Shown here: positions 30,567 to 38,880 of the stretch, one piece after another
How positions within the stretch are numbered: the stretch's first letter is position 1
Layout of the letters: each line of letters begins with the position of its first letter
Origin: Pseudomonas guariconensis
Lineage (GTDB): Bacteria > Pseudomonadota > Gammaproteobacteria > Pseudomonadales > Pseudomonadaceae
Reading direction: 5' to 3'
DNA: 40,295 nucleotides
Assembly (NCBI RefSeq): GCF_015680235.1
Contig: NZ_JADLJL010000041.1
Coordinates: 1-40,295 of the forward strand
The notes under the pieces: model-generated
The model's database searches: none
What the model saw: only the letters and a program-made list of their open reading frames with translations
Told to the model about the DNA's origin: nothing
Position numbers and translations under genes: made by a program

Positions 30567-32531
30567 CTACTCACACCTGAAAGCTCGCACCGCCCGGTTC
30601 AGTTCACCTCCCAGGCTCAGCAACTGCTCCCCTTGCTCCCGCCCTTCGCCGATGCGCTGCAGGTTGTCTTCGCCCAATGCATGAATCCGCTCGCTGTGAT
30701 CGCGGATCTCGCTCACCGCGCCCGTCTGCTGTGCGGTCACCTCGGCAATGCGCACGGCCGTATCGGCAATGGTGCGAATCGCTCCGACGATCTCGTCCAG
30801 CGCGCCATCGGCCGCCTGGGCCTGGCTGGCGGTGGCCTCGGCGTGCTCGAGCTGGGCGCGCATGCCGTTCACCGACTCGCGGGCGGCCTGTTGCAGACGG
30901 TCGATCAGCGTCTGGATCTCGCCGGTGGCGCCGGTGGTGCGCTGGGCCAGGGAGCGCACTTCGTCGGCGACCACGGCGAACCCCCGGCCCATTTCGCCGG
31001 CCCGGGCCGCCTCGATGGCGGCGTTGAGAGCCAGCAGGTTGGTCTGCTCGGCGATGGCGCGGATCACCGTCAGCACGCCACCGATGGTGGCCGACTCCTC
31101 GGCCAACTGCTCGATGGCCTGGGCGTTGCCTTGCACCTCGTCCACCAGCGCCCGCAGGCCGGACAGGCTCTGGCCGATCACCGCCTGGCCCTGTTCCACC
31201 GCGCGGCCGGCGTCACGGCTGGCATCGGCGGCGGCGCTGGCGTCACCAGCCACCTGCTGGATGGTCGCCTCGAGCTCGCCAAGGGCGTCACGGATCTGCC
31301 CCGTGTCGCCGGCCTGGCGCTCAGCACCTTCGTGCAGGGCGCTGCTCATGCTGGCCAAGGCATGGCTGCTGCCGGCCACCTGCTCGGCGTTGTGGCGCAG
31401 CGTGCCGACCAGCTCGACCAGGTACTGGCGCAGGCGGTTGAGCGAGGCCTGGATATCGTGCAGCTCGCGGTTGGTGCGGCCGAGGTCGACAGGCTGGGCG
31501 AAATCGCCCTCGGCCCAGCGTGACAGGGCCGGTGCTAGACCAGTCAAGGTGCCTGCCAGGCGACGCTGGAGGGTGTCTATGAGCAGGGCGATGAGCAGGA
31601 TCAGGCCGATCATCAGGCCCTGGATCAGGCGCACTTCGCTAGCGATCTTCGCGTGCAGGCCGCGGACTTGCGGCTCCAGCCCGGCGATGGCCTGCTGCAC
31701 GGCGGCCAGGCGCTCGCCGGTACTGGCGGCCAGGGCCGCGCGGCGTTCGATCTGCTCGCGGGTGCGTTGCAGCTCGGCCGGGTAGCGCGCCAGCAGGCTT
31801 TGCAATTCGCGCTTGAGGCCCAGCGCGACGTCTTCCTGCTGGGCGCTGGTTTGGGTATCCAGGCCCATCAGCGCGGCGAAATCGTCGGCGTTGGATTCGG
31901 CGGCACGGGTCACGCCAAGCAACGGCAGCCCATCGACCACCTGGGCCTGGGCACGGATCAGCTGCAGTTCGCGCTCGACTTCCTCGGCAAGCTCGGCCCG
32001 GCCGCTGGCCACCAGCTTGCCACGGGCCAGCGACAGGCGCCCCAGGTGTAACGAGGCGTCCAGCAAGGGTGCCAGGTAGCGGGCGGCTTCCGGGTTGGCG
32101 CTGTTGCGGGCATAACCTGCCAGCTGCTCGAAATTGGCGCCCAGTTCGCGTTCGGCCTGCAACAGCAAGGCCTGCGGGTCGCCGGCCAGCTTGCCGGCGG
32201 CGAGCAGTTCAGTGGCGGTGAAGGCCTGCAGGTCGTCCAGGCTGGGGCGCAGGATCTGGGCTAGGTTCGCGGGCCAGTCGGCAAGGGCCGCCTGTAGCCC
32301 TTGGGTAGCCTCGCTGGCTGCGGCATGGCGCAGGGTGTCGCCGCTGGCCAGGTAGGCCTGGATGTTACGAGCCGCATCGTTCTGGAACTGCTGGGAAAGG
32401 CCCAGGTAGCGCTCCATCAGTTGATAGGGGCGCTCCAGCGCGCGCTGCGACCACCAGAGGGTCGCGCCCAGGGCGATGCAGACGGTTACCAGCAGCAGGG
32501 TATTGAAATTGGTCAGCCACTTCAGGCGCAT
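30567..32531 (-). CDS. Methyl-accepting chemotaxis protein, CtpL-like
   Basis: This 654-residue chemoreceptor has a first membrane helix (about 11-28), a long all-helical periplasmic domain (about 30-300), a second helix (about 305-325, LMIGLILLIALLID), a HAMP region and a cytoplasmic signalling domain. The hairpin tip EQTNLLALNAAIEAARAGE and the GRGFAVVADEVRSLAQRT stretch bind CheA and CheW. Position between dsbD and the GcbA-like gene is that of CtpL in P. aeruginosa, a phosphate and chloro-compound taxis receptor. The ligand here cannot be read from sequence. Confidence 0.92.
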   Translation of the reverse strand: MRLKWLTNFNTLLLVTVCIALGATLWWSQRALERPYQLMERYLGLSQQFQNDAARNIQAYLASGDTLRHAAASEATQGLQAALADWPANLAQILRPSLDDLQAFTATELLAAGKLAGDPQALLLQAERELGANFEQLAGYARNSANPEAARYLAPLLDASLHLGRLSLARGKLVASGRAELAEEVERELQLIRAQAQVVDGLPLLGVTRAAESNADDFAALMGLDTQTSAQQEDVALGLKRELQSLLARYPAELQRTREQIERRAALAASTGERLAAVQQAIAGLEPQVRGLHAKIASEVRLIQGLMIGLILLIALLIDTLQRRLAGTLTGLAPALSRWAEGDFAQPVDLGRTNRELHDIQASLNRLRQYLVELVGTLRHNAEQVAGSSHALASMSSALHEGAERQAGDTGQIRDALGELEATIQQVAGDASAAADASRDAGRAVEQGQAVIGQSLSGLRALVDEVQGNAQAIEQLAEESATIGGVLTVIRAIAEQTNLLALNAAIEAARAGEMGRGFAVVADEVRSLAQRTTGATGEIQTLIDRLQQAARESVNGMRAQLEHAEATASQAQAADGALDEIVGAIRTIADTAVRIAEVTAQQTGAVSEIRDHSERIHALGEDNLQRIGEGREQGEQLLSLGGELNRAVRAFRCE

Positions 32532-32672
32532 AGCCGTGAACTTCCAGCGGGGAGGTGGAAAGGTAGGTGCCTGAAGTTATTGCGGTTTTGTGACCGGGTG
32601 ATGACCGAGGGGGAAAAAGTGGCGTTTTGCCTGTATTGGTCCAATCGCTGGCACGCGCCCATAGCGATCGGA

Positions 32673-32698
32673 GTAGGAGCCGGCTTGCCGGCGATTGG
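32673..32698 (+). repeat. REP palindrome, GCCGGCTTGCCGGC subclass
   Basis: GTAGGAGCCGGCTTGCCGGCGATTGG lies just downstream of the GcbA-like gene. It shares its core with the units at the two ends of the window. CCAATCGC at 32641-32648 repeats its tail in inverted form. Confidence 0.85.
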
Positions 32699-32711
32699 AC
32701 CTGCACGCGCC

Positions 32712-34133
32712 TCAGGGTTCTACGCGCACCACGCAATTGCGCCCGGCGTGCTTGGCCCGGTACAGCGCTTCGTCGGCGGCGCTGGCCATGGTCAGCGCAT
32801 CGAGGCTGTCGTCCAGTTGCACCACCCCGGCGCTGAAGGTGCAGCGTAGGTCGTGGGGCTGGGCCGGATAGAGGATCTCGCCGAAGCGCTGGCGAATCTC
32901 GTCGAGCACCTTGTGCGCGGCCTCCAGCGGCGTGTCGGGCATGACGATGGCGAATTCCTCGCCACCATAGCGCCCGATGAAGTCGGTCTTGCGCAGGCGC
33001 TGCTTGAGAAACAGTGCCAGGCTCTTGATCACCCGGTCGCCCATGGGGTGGCCGTGGCGGTCGTTGATCTTCTTGAAGTGGTCGATATCGAGCATGGCGA
33101 AGCTCAGCGGCTGCGCCTCGCGACGGGCGCGGAAGCTGCAATCTTCGAGGAGCTGGAGGATATGGGTGTGGTTGTACAGCCCGGTGAGGCTGTCGCGCAC
33201 CATGCGGGCCTTGAGGTGGCGGGCGCGAGCGGCGCGGTTGCGCACCGTAGTGATCAGGTGCCGCGAGCGGATCGGCTTGGTCAGAAAGTCGTCGCCGCCT
33301 TCGCTCATGGCGTCCAACTGCTTGTCCAGGTCATCCTCGGCAGAAAGGTAGATGATCGGCACGCTGACGTAGCGGTCATTGTGGCGGATCACCTTGGCCA
33401 GTTCGGTGCCGGTGCAGGCGGGCATGTACATGTCCAGGATCACCAGGTCGGGCTGAAAGTCGGCCAGCTCGGCCATGGTGCGGATCGGGTCGGTGAGGGT
33501 ACGGGTGATGATGCCGGCGCCGTTCAGCAGGCGTTCGGTGAACATGGCTTGGGCCCGGGAATCGTCGACGATCAGCACCCGCAGTGGGTCGTACTGGGCG
33601 GCACTGGTCAGCAGCTCGACCTTTTCCAGCAGGCTCGAGGCGTCCAGGGGGCCGGTGAGGAATTCCTGGCCGCCGGCGCGCACGGCAGCCAGGCGGGTAG
33701 GGGTGTCGGCTTCATGGTGGCTGAAGAACAGCAGTGCGATAGGCTGTTCGCGGCCTTGCTGGGCCTGGGCTGCCAACACCAACCCTTGGCCTTGGCCGGT
33801 GAAATCGACGTCCATGACGATGGCGCACGGCTGGCGTTCGCTCATCGCGGCGGCAAAAGCCTGGGCATCGAACAAGGCCTGTACGTGCAGGCCGAAGAAT
33901 TCCAACTGCTGGGCCAGGCGCTCGGCGCGGTCGTGGTCCTGGAGTAGGATGTACACCGGTTTGCGCAAGGGCGGCAGCACTACGTTGTCGAGCGGGTCGC
34001 CCTTGCGCAATCCGCTGCGCGAAAGACGGTGCATCAGGCGGTGCTGCTGAAGGCGCTCGTGGTTCGACTCGGCTGGCTGGGTCATGTCCTGGCTGCTTGT
34101 TGGAGGAATGTGCAGGTGCAATGATGGCTCCAT
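32712..34133 (-). CDS. gcbA: Response-regulator diguanylate cyclase, GcbA-like
   Basis: This 473-residue protein has two receiver domains and a GGDEF domain. The first receiver (about 58-170) has D108 but lacks the conserved lysine (GP at 161-162 where KP is normal). The second (about 185-300) is complete with D234 and FLTKP. The cyclase has YGGEEF (G390-F394) and an RxxD inhibitory site (R381-D384) at the canonical distance. It should make cyclic di-GMP. The GcbA/AdcA protein at this locus in P. fluorescens and P. aeruginosa promotes surface attachment. The ATG at 34133 has an AAGGG ribosome-binding site; the ATG at 34085 is an alternative. Confidence 0.9.
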   Translation of the reverse strand: MEPSLHLHIPPTSSQDMTQPAESNHERLQQHRLMHRLSRSGLRKGDPLDNVVLPPLRKPVYILLQDHDRAERLAQQLEFFGLHVQALFDAQAFAAAMSERQPCAIVMDVDFTGQGQGLVLAAQAQQGREQPIALLFFSHHEADTPTRLAAVRAGGQEFLTGPLDASSLLEKVELLTSAAQYDPLRVLIVDDSRAQAMFTERLLNGAGIITRTLTDPIRTMAELADFQPDLVILDMYMPACTGTELAKVIRHNDRYVSVPIIYLSAEDDLDKQLDAMSEGGDDFLTKPIRSRHLITTVRNRAARARHLKARMVRDSLTGLYNHTHILQLLEDCSFRARREAQPLSFAMLDIDHFKKINDRHGHPMGDRVIKSLALFLKQRLRKTDFIGRYGGEEFAIVMPDTPLEAAHKVLDEIRQRFGEILYPAQPHDLRCTFSAGVVQLDDSLDALTMASAADEALYRAKHAGRNCVVRVEP

Positions 34134-34218
34134 GCTAGCATCCCTTTCCCGGGTGGCGCCTGCCCTATATCAACAAAGTTTGTAAGGACGAATATTCAGT
34201 TACCGACTCATTGGTCGC

Positions 34219-34248
34219 TTATGCGTAAGGCGGTGTCTGCTTTATAGT
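34219..34248 (+). promoter_or_regulatory. Possible promoter of the DUF2333-Nudix pair
   Basis: TATAGT at 34243-34248 resembles a -10 box, with a weak -35 (TTATGC) 18 bp upstream. It lies 85 bp ahead of the DUF2333 start, in the divergent gap to the GcbA-like gene. Confidence 0.35.
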
Positions 34249-34332
34249 GCTGCCACGCGGGCTTGCCGTGGCACCCTGGCTGGGGCTGGTGGTCCAAGCC
34301 CCTGAACTGTCGTGACTGATAAGGACAACGCC

Positions 34333-35400
34333 ATGCTGGACTGGAAAAACCGCGAGGCCAAAGCCGAGCCCCGCGAGCGTGTCGACGCCCGTGGCGCCGC
34401 CACCCGTAGCTACCTGGGCGGGCTGTGGAGCCGCGCATTGGGTACCCTGATCGGCCTGTACCTGCTGGTGTGCATCGGCCTGGGCTGGTATTGGAGCCAG
34501 GAGCCGGACCTGTTCCCGGTGCAGCAGAGCGCCCAGGCGGCCGCCGAGCAGAGCGGCCAGCAGATGGTGGTCGGCTACACCACTATCGAGACCCTCAAGA
34601 GCGTCGCCAATACCCTGCTGACCAAGCCGGGTGGCTACATCTCCAACGACCGCTTCCCGCCGGGGCTGTGGATGGACAACATGCCGAGCTGGGAATACGG
34701 CGTGCTGGTCCAGGTGCGCGACCTGTCCCGTGCCCTGCGCAAGGACTTCGCTCGCTCCCAGTCGCAGTCCACCGAGGATGCGGACCTGGCCAAGGCCGAG
34801 CCGCGTTTCAACTTCGACAACAAGAGCTGGATCCTGCCCTCGAGCGAGTCGGAGTTCGAGGAAGGCATCAAGTCCCTGAGCCGTTACCAGAAGCGCCTGG
34901 CCGCCGGTGACCAGGGCGCGATCTTCTATACCCGCGCGGACAACCTGAACAACTGGCTGGGCGATGTGGCCACCCGCCTGGGTTCGCTTTCCCAACGCCT
35001 TTCGGCCAGCGTAGGCCGGGTCAAGCTCAACAGCACTCTGAAGACCGAGTCGGTGGTCGCCGGCCAGGCGCCACAGGTGGACGAGGAGCTGGTGGAAACC
35101 CCGTGGCTGCAGATCGACAACGTGTTCTACGAAGCCCGTGGCCAGGCCTGGGCCTTGTCGCACCTGCTGCGCGCTATCGAGGTGGACTTCGCCGATGTGC
35201 TGGCGAAGAAGAACGCCACGGTCAGCGTGCGCCAGATCATCCGTGAACTGGAGGCCTCCCAGGAAGCGCTGTGGAGCCCAATGGTGCTCAACGGCAGCGG
35301 CTTCGGCATGTGGGCCAACCACTCGCTGGTCATGGCCAACTATATTTCGCGCGCCAACGCTGCGGTCATCGACCTTCGCCAGCTGCTGTCGCAGGGCTGA
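34333..35400 (+). CDS. DUF2333 family membrane-anchored protein
   Basis: This 355-residue protein has a positively charged cytoplasmic N-terminus (1-34), one membrane helix (about 36-57, LGTLIGLYLLVCIGLGWYW) and a large soluble part facing the periplasm with helical segments (for example SLSRYQKRLAAGDQGAIFYT). It matches DUF2333, conserved in Pseudomonas at this site, without a known role. I chose the ATG at 34333 with an AAGGA ribosome-binding site over an upstream GTG. It is followed after 2 bp by the Nudix gene, so the two form an operon. Confidence 0.88.
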   Translation: MLDWKNREAKAEPRERVDARGAATRSYLGGLWSRALGTLIGLYLLVCIGLGWYWSQEPDLFPVQQSAQAAAEQSGQQMVVGYTTIETLKSVANTLLTKPGGYISNDRFPPGLWMDNMPSWEYGVLVQVRDLSRALRKDFARSQSQSTEDADLAKAEPRFNFDNKSWILPSSESEFEEGIKSLSRYQKRLAAGDQGAIFYTRADNLNNWLGDVATRLGSLSQRLSASVGRVKLNSTLKTESVVAGQAPQVDEELVETPWLQIDNVFYEARGQAWALSHLLRAIEVDFADVLAKKNATVSVRQIIRELEASQEALWSPMVLNGSGFGMWANHSLVMANYISRANAAVIDLRQLLSQG

Positions 35401-35402
35401 CG

Positions 35403-35939
35403 GTGGCCATCAGCCCAGCGGAGGCCGCGCACCGCGCAGCCTCCGACCGCGAACTGGTGGCCTGGGTCGACGAGGCCGACCAGTCGCTTGGCGCGCTGCC
35501 CCGGGCCGAGCTGCGTGAACGTGGCTTGATCGGGCGCTGTACCTTCATCCTGTTGTTCAACGGTGCCGGTGAGCTGTGCGTGCACCGGCGCACCTTGAGC
35601 AAGGCGTTGTACCCCGGTTACTGGGACGTGGCGGCTGGCGGCATGGTGGCAGCGGGTGAAAGCTACGCCGAATCGGCCGCCCGGGAGCTGGCCGAAGAGC
35701 TCGGTATCGCAGGTGTCGAATTGCGTTTCCACGAACGGTTCTATTTCGACCAGCCGGATAACCGGCTGTGGTGCGCGGTGTATTCGGCGGTGTCCGATGG
35801 GCCGCTCACGTTGCAGCCGGAGGAGGTCAGCGAGGCGCGTTTCATTAGCTTGGCGCAGGTGGAAGCCGATCGCGGGCAGTTGCCGTTCTGCCCCGATTCG
35901 CTGGCGGCCTTGGACCGCTACAAGGCCAGCCTGGCCTGA
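35403..35939 (+). CDS. Nudix hydrolase
   Basis: This 178-residue hydrolase carries a complete Nudix box, G-x5-E-x7-RELxEELGI (GMVAAGESYAESAARELAEE). The start is the GTG at 35403, 2 bp after the stop of the DUF2333 gene, with a CAGGG ribosome-binding stretch inside that gene. The N-terminal ELVAWVDEADQSLG and ALYPGYWDVAAGG are similar to the YfcD branch. The substrate, a nucleoside diphosphate linked to another group, cannot be told from sequence. Confidence 0.92.
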   Translation: MAISPAEAAHRAASDRELVAWVDEADQSLGALPRAELRERGLIGRCTFILLFNGAGELCVHRRTLSKALYPGYWDVAAGGMVAAGESYAESAARELAEELGIAGVELRFHERFYFDQPDNRLWCAVYSAVSDGPLTLQPEEVSEARFISLAQVEADRGQLPFCPDSLAALDRYKASLA

Positions 35940-35951
35940 GCGCGTGGCCCC

Positions 35952-35979
35952 CATCGCGGGGCAAGCCCGCTCCCACAGG
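35952..35979 (-). repeat. REP palindrome, GCGGGCTTGTCCCGC subclass
   Basis: CATCGCGGGGCAAGCCCGCTCCCACAGG lies 12 bp past the Nudix stop. It is a lone unit of the canonical class. Confidence 0.87.
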
Positions 35980-36081
35980 GGGAGGCTGCGCTAGCTGCTT
36001 GTTCTTTGTGCGACAGCGCAGCCCGGGAGGGATGGGTGATCTCCTACAGGTGCTCCACCCGTCTTCAGGGCGACGGGAAAC

Positions 36082-36106
36082 CTGTAGGAGCGGCCTTGTG
36101 CCGCGA
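36082..36106 (+). repeat. REP palindrome, GCGGCCTTGTGCCGC subclass
   Basis: CTGTAGGAGCGGCCTTGTGCCGCGA has the third core type, also seen twice after speA. It is followed by a GGGCTGCAAGGCAGCCC hairpin. Confidence 0.87.
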
Positions 36107-36173
36107 AAGGGCTGCAAGGCAGCCCCCTTGCCCGAGGGTCGCAAAAGTTTCGCAAAATGGCGCATTCCAGTAC

Positions 36174-36202
36174 TTAGCAATCGCCTGATTTATCGTTACA
36201 CT
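36174..36202 (+). promoter_or_regulatory. Sigma-70-like promoter of the SUI1-like gene
   Basis: TTAGCA (36174-36179) and TACACT (36197-36202) are separated by exactly 17 bp. The start of transcription would be near 36209, giving a leader of about 119 nt before the GTG start. Confidence 0.65.
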
Positions 36203-36327
36203 GCGCGCCCTTTTCGGGCTGTCGCAGGATCTGCGGCAGTAGCGCTGCCCCTGCCAGAGTGGGGCTTCGCGGTCGGCCCTGGCCCCAGGCGCCGACCAGT
36301 ATTTTGTCCTCAGCAAGAGGAACAAAA

Positions 36328-36699
36328 GTGGCCAAGAAAGCTTCTTCCTTCGCCGCCCTTGGCGGTCTCGTTTATTCCACCGATGCCGGCCGGCATTGCC
36401 CGGATTGCGGCAAGCCGGTGGACGCCTGCATTTGCAAGCAACAGGTCATCCCCGAAGGTGACGGTATCGCCCGCGTGCGCCGCGAAAGCAAAGGCCGTGG
36501 CGGCAAGACCGTGACCACGATCACTGGCGTCCCGCTGCCCCTCGACCAGCTCAAGGAGCTGGCCAGCACCCTCAAGCGCCGTTGCGGCACAGGGGGAGCG
36601 CTGAAGGATGGGGTCATCGAGATCCAGGGCGACCACGTCGAGCTGCTGCTCGGCGAGTTGACCAAGCAGGGCTTCAAGGCGAAGAAATCCGGCGGTTGA
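36328..36699 (+). CDS. eIF1/SUI1-like translation factor (YciH family)
   Basis: This 123-residue protein has an N-terminal cysteine cluster (C24, C27, C34, C36: CPDCG and ACIC) that could bind zinc, followed by an SUI1 fold from about residue 45 (TVTTITGVPLPLDQLKEL, RRCGTGGALKDGVIEIQG). Bacterial members resemble eukaryotic initiation factor eIF1 and are thought to influence start-codon selection. The start is a GTG at 36328, preceded by an AGAGGA ribosome-binding site. Members are found next to speA in Pseudomonas, as here. Confidence 0.92.
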   Translation: MAKKASSFAALGGLVYSTDAGRHCPDCGKPVDACICKQQVIPEGDGIARVRRESKGRGGKTVTTITGVPLPLDQLKELASTLKRRCGTGGALKDGVIEIQGDHVELLLGELTKQGFKAKKSGG

Positions 36700-36795
36700 G
36701 CCTGCTCGCGCGATTTTTTGCCCAGTGCTTTCTAAACTCGTTCCCGTGGCAAGGGTCTACCCCTGACACGGACGAATCGTCATTTTCGGTTTCTA

Positions 36796-36824
36796 CACTG
36801 CCTGCGCGCCCATGTGGGGCAGTG
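36796..36824 (+). promoter_or_regulatory. Leader hairpin ahead of speA
   Basis: CACTGCC (36796-36802) and GGCAGTG (36818-36824) form a 7-bp stem around a 15-nt loop, ending 27 bp before the speA ATG. It could be part of a leader that regulates speA or a weak terminator of the SUI1-like gene. Confidence 0.45.
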
Positions 36825-36851
36825 TCTTCGACTTATCTACAGGGGACTTGA

Positions 36852-38765
36852 ATGTCCGTACGACGCACACGCAAAGACGATGGCAGCCAATGGACCGTGG
36901 CCGACAGCCGCAGTGTTTATGGTATCCGCCATTGGGGCGCTGGTTATTTCGCCATCAATGAGGCCGGGCGCGTCGAAGTGCGCCCCAACGGCCCGGACAG
37001 CGCCCCGATCGACCTGTACGAGCAGGTCGACGAACTGCGCCAGAGCGGCCTGTCGCTGCCGCTGCTGGTGCGTTTCCCCGACATCCTGCAGGACCGCGTG
37101 CGCCAACTGACCGGCGCGTTCGACGCCAACATCGCGCGCCTGGAGTACCAGAGCCAGTACACCGCCCTGTACCCGATCAAGGTCAACCAGCAGGAAGCGG
37201 TGGTGGAGAACATCATCGCCACCCAGAACGTCTCCATTGGCCTGGAGGCCGGCTCCAAGCCCGAGCTGCTGGCAGTGCTGGCGCTGGCGCCCAAGGGGGG
37301 CACCATCGTCTGCAACGGCTACAAGGACCGCGAATTCATTCGTCTGGCGCTGATGGGCCAGAAGCTCGGCCACAACGTGTTCATCGTCATCGAGAAGGAA
37401 TCCGAGGTCGCCCTGGTGATCGAGGAAGCCGCGGAGCTCAAGGTCAAGCCGCAGGTCGGCCTGCGCGTGCGCCTGTCGTCGCTGGCCTCGAGCAAGTGGG
37501 CCGATACAGGCGGCGAGAAGTCCAAGTTCGGCTTGTCCGCCGCCCAGCTGATCTCGGTGGTGCAGCGCTTCCGCGATGCCGGCCTGGACCAGGGCATCCG
37601 CCTGCTGCACTTCCACATGGGCTCGCAGATCGCCAACCTGGCCGACTACCAGCACGGTTTCAAGGAAGCCATCCGCTATTACGGCGAGTTGCGTGCCCTG
37701 GGCCTGCCGGTCGATCACATCGACGTCGGCGGTGGTCTGGGCGTGGACTACGACGGCACCCACTCGCGCAACGCCAGCTCCATCAACTACGACATGGACG
37801 ACTATGCCGGCGTGGTGGTGGGCATGCTCAAAGAGTTCTGCGACGCCCAGGGCCTGCCGCACCCGCACATTTTCTCCGAGAGCGGCCGCTCGCTGACCGC
37901 GCACCATGCCATGCTGGTGATCCAGGTGACCGACGTCGAGAAACACAACGACGAGGTACCGACCATCGAGAACAAGCAGGCGTTGCCCGAGACCGTACAG
38001 TGGCTGGTCGACCTGCTGGGCCCTACCGACATCGAGATGGTCACCGAGACCTACTGGCGCGCCACCCACTACATGGGCGATGTGGCCGCGCAATATGCCG
38101 ACGGCAAGATCAGCCTGGCCGAGAAGGCCCTGGCCGAACAGTGCTACTTCGCCGTGTGCCGTCGCCTGCACAACTCGCTCAAAGCCCGCCAGCGCTCGCA
38201 CCGCCAGGTGCTGGACGAGCTCAACGACAAGCTGGCCGACAAGTACATCTGCAACTTCTCGGTGTTCCAGAGCCTGCCGGACACCTGGGCCATCGGCCAG
38301 GTACTGCCGATCATCCCGCTGCACCGCCTGGACGAGGAACCGATGCGCCGCGCCGTGTTGCAGGACCTGACCTGCGATTCCGACGGCAAGATCAACCAGT
38401 ACGTCGACGAGCAGAGCATCGAGACCAGCATGCCGGTACATGCGGTCAAGGAAGGCGAGGACTATCTGCTGGGCGTGTTCCTGGTCGGTGCCTACCAGGA
38501 GATCCTCGGCGACATGCACAACCTGTTCGGTGACACCGATTCGGTGAACATCTACCAGAACGCCGACGGCAGTGTGTACCACGCCGGCATCGAGACCCAC
38601 GACACCATCGAGGACATGCTGCGCTACGTGCACCTGTCGCCGGAAGAGCTGATGACGCACTACCGCGACAAAGTCGCCAGCGCCCGCATCACCGCTCGCG
38701 AGCGGACGCAGTACCTGGATGCGCTGCGACTGGGGCTGACCCGTTCGTCGTATCTTTCGTCGTAA
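36852..38765 (+). CDS. speA: Biosynthetic arginine decarboxylase
   Basis: This 637-residue PLP enzyme makes agmatine for polyamine synthesis. K110 in ALYPIKVNQQEAVVEN binds PLP. GVDYDGTHSRNASSINYDMD and FSESGRSLTAHHAMLV are typical, as is the C-terminal ARITARERTQYLDAL. Length is standard. The ATG at 36852 has a GGGGACTTGA ribosome-binding stretch. A GC-rich terminator and two REP units follow. Confidence 0.97.
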   Translation: MSVRRTRKDDGSQWTVADSRSVYGIRHWGAGYFAINEAGRVEVRPNGPDSAPIDLYEQVDELRQSGLSLPLLVRFPDILQDRVRQLTGAFDANIARLEYQSQYTALYPIKVNQQEAVVENIIATQNVSIGLEAGSKPELLAVLALAPKGGTIVCNGYKDREFIRLALMGQKLGHNVFIVIEKESEVALVIEEAAELKVKPQVGLRVRLSSLASSKWADTGGEKSKFGLSAAQLISVVQRFRDAGLDQGIRLLHFHMGSQIANLADYQHGFKEAIRYYGELRALGLPVDHIDVGGGLGVDYDGTHSRNASSINYDMDDYAGVVVGMLKEFCDAQGLPHPHIFSESGRSLTAHHAMLVIQVTDVEKHNDEVPTIENKQALPETVQWLVDLLGPTDIEMVTETYWRATHYMGDVAAQYADGKISLAEKALAEQCYFAVCRRLHNSLKARQRSHRQVLDELNDKLADKYICNFSVFQSLPDTWAIGQVLPIIPLHRLDEEPMRRAVLQDLTCDSDGKINQYVDEQSIETSMPVHAVKEGEDYLLGVFLVGAYQEILGDMHNLFGDTDSVNIYQNADGSVYHAGIETHDTIEDMLRYVHLSPEELMTHYRDKVASARITARERTQYLDALRLGLTRSSYLSS

Positions 38766-38771
38766 AACCCC

Positions 38772-38793
38772 GGGGGCCGCGTTGCGGCCCTTT
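38772..38793 (+). terminator. Terminator after speA
   Basis: GGGCCGC and GCGGCCC pair through 7 bp around GTT, followed by TTT, 8 bp past the speA stop. Confidence 0.8.
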
Positions 38794-38817
38794 CGCGGCA
38801 CAAGGCCGCTCCTACAG
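38793..38817 (-). repeat. REP palindrome, GCGGCCTTGTGCCGC subclass
   Basis: TCGCGGCACAAGGCCGCTCCTACAG abuts the speA terminator and is the inverse of the unit at 38834-38858. Confidence 0.87.
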
Positions 38818-38833
38818 GGGATTCTGATCCATT

Positions 38834-38858
38834 ATAGGAGCGGCCTTGTGCCGCGGAA
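38834..38858 (+). repeat. REP palindrome, GCGGCCTTGTGCCGC subclass, partner
   Basis: ATAGGAGCGGCCTTGTGCCGCGGAA forms an inverted pair with the unit at 38793-38817, separated by 16 bp, between the convergent ends of speA and the MATE gene. Confidence 0.87.
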
Positions 38859-38880
38859 GGGCAGCAAAGCGGCCCCAACT

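Larger units (their letters stand above)
35940..36327. other. Gene-free 388-bp gap with REPs and a promoter
   Basis: Between the Nudix and SUI1-like genes lie two REP units of different subclasses, a sigma-70-like promoter and a GC-rich leader of about 120 nt with several short complementary stretches (for example GCCC-TTTTC-GGGC at about 36207-36219). I see no gene here. Confidence 0.6.

Noticed and set aside
36837..38801. A 654-codon open frame antisense to speA
   Set aside because: speA on the other strand is an unmistakable arginine decarboxylase. The antisense reading has low-complexity Val/Leu/His/Gln-rich composition typical of GC-rich shadow frames.
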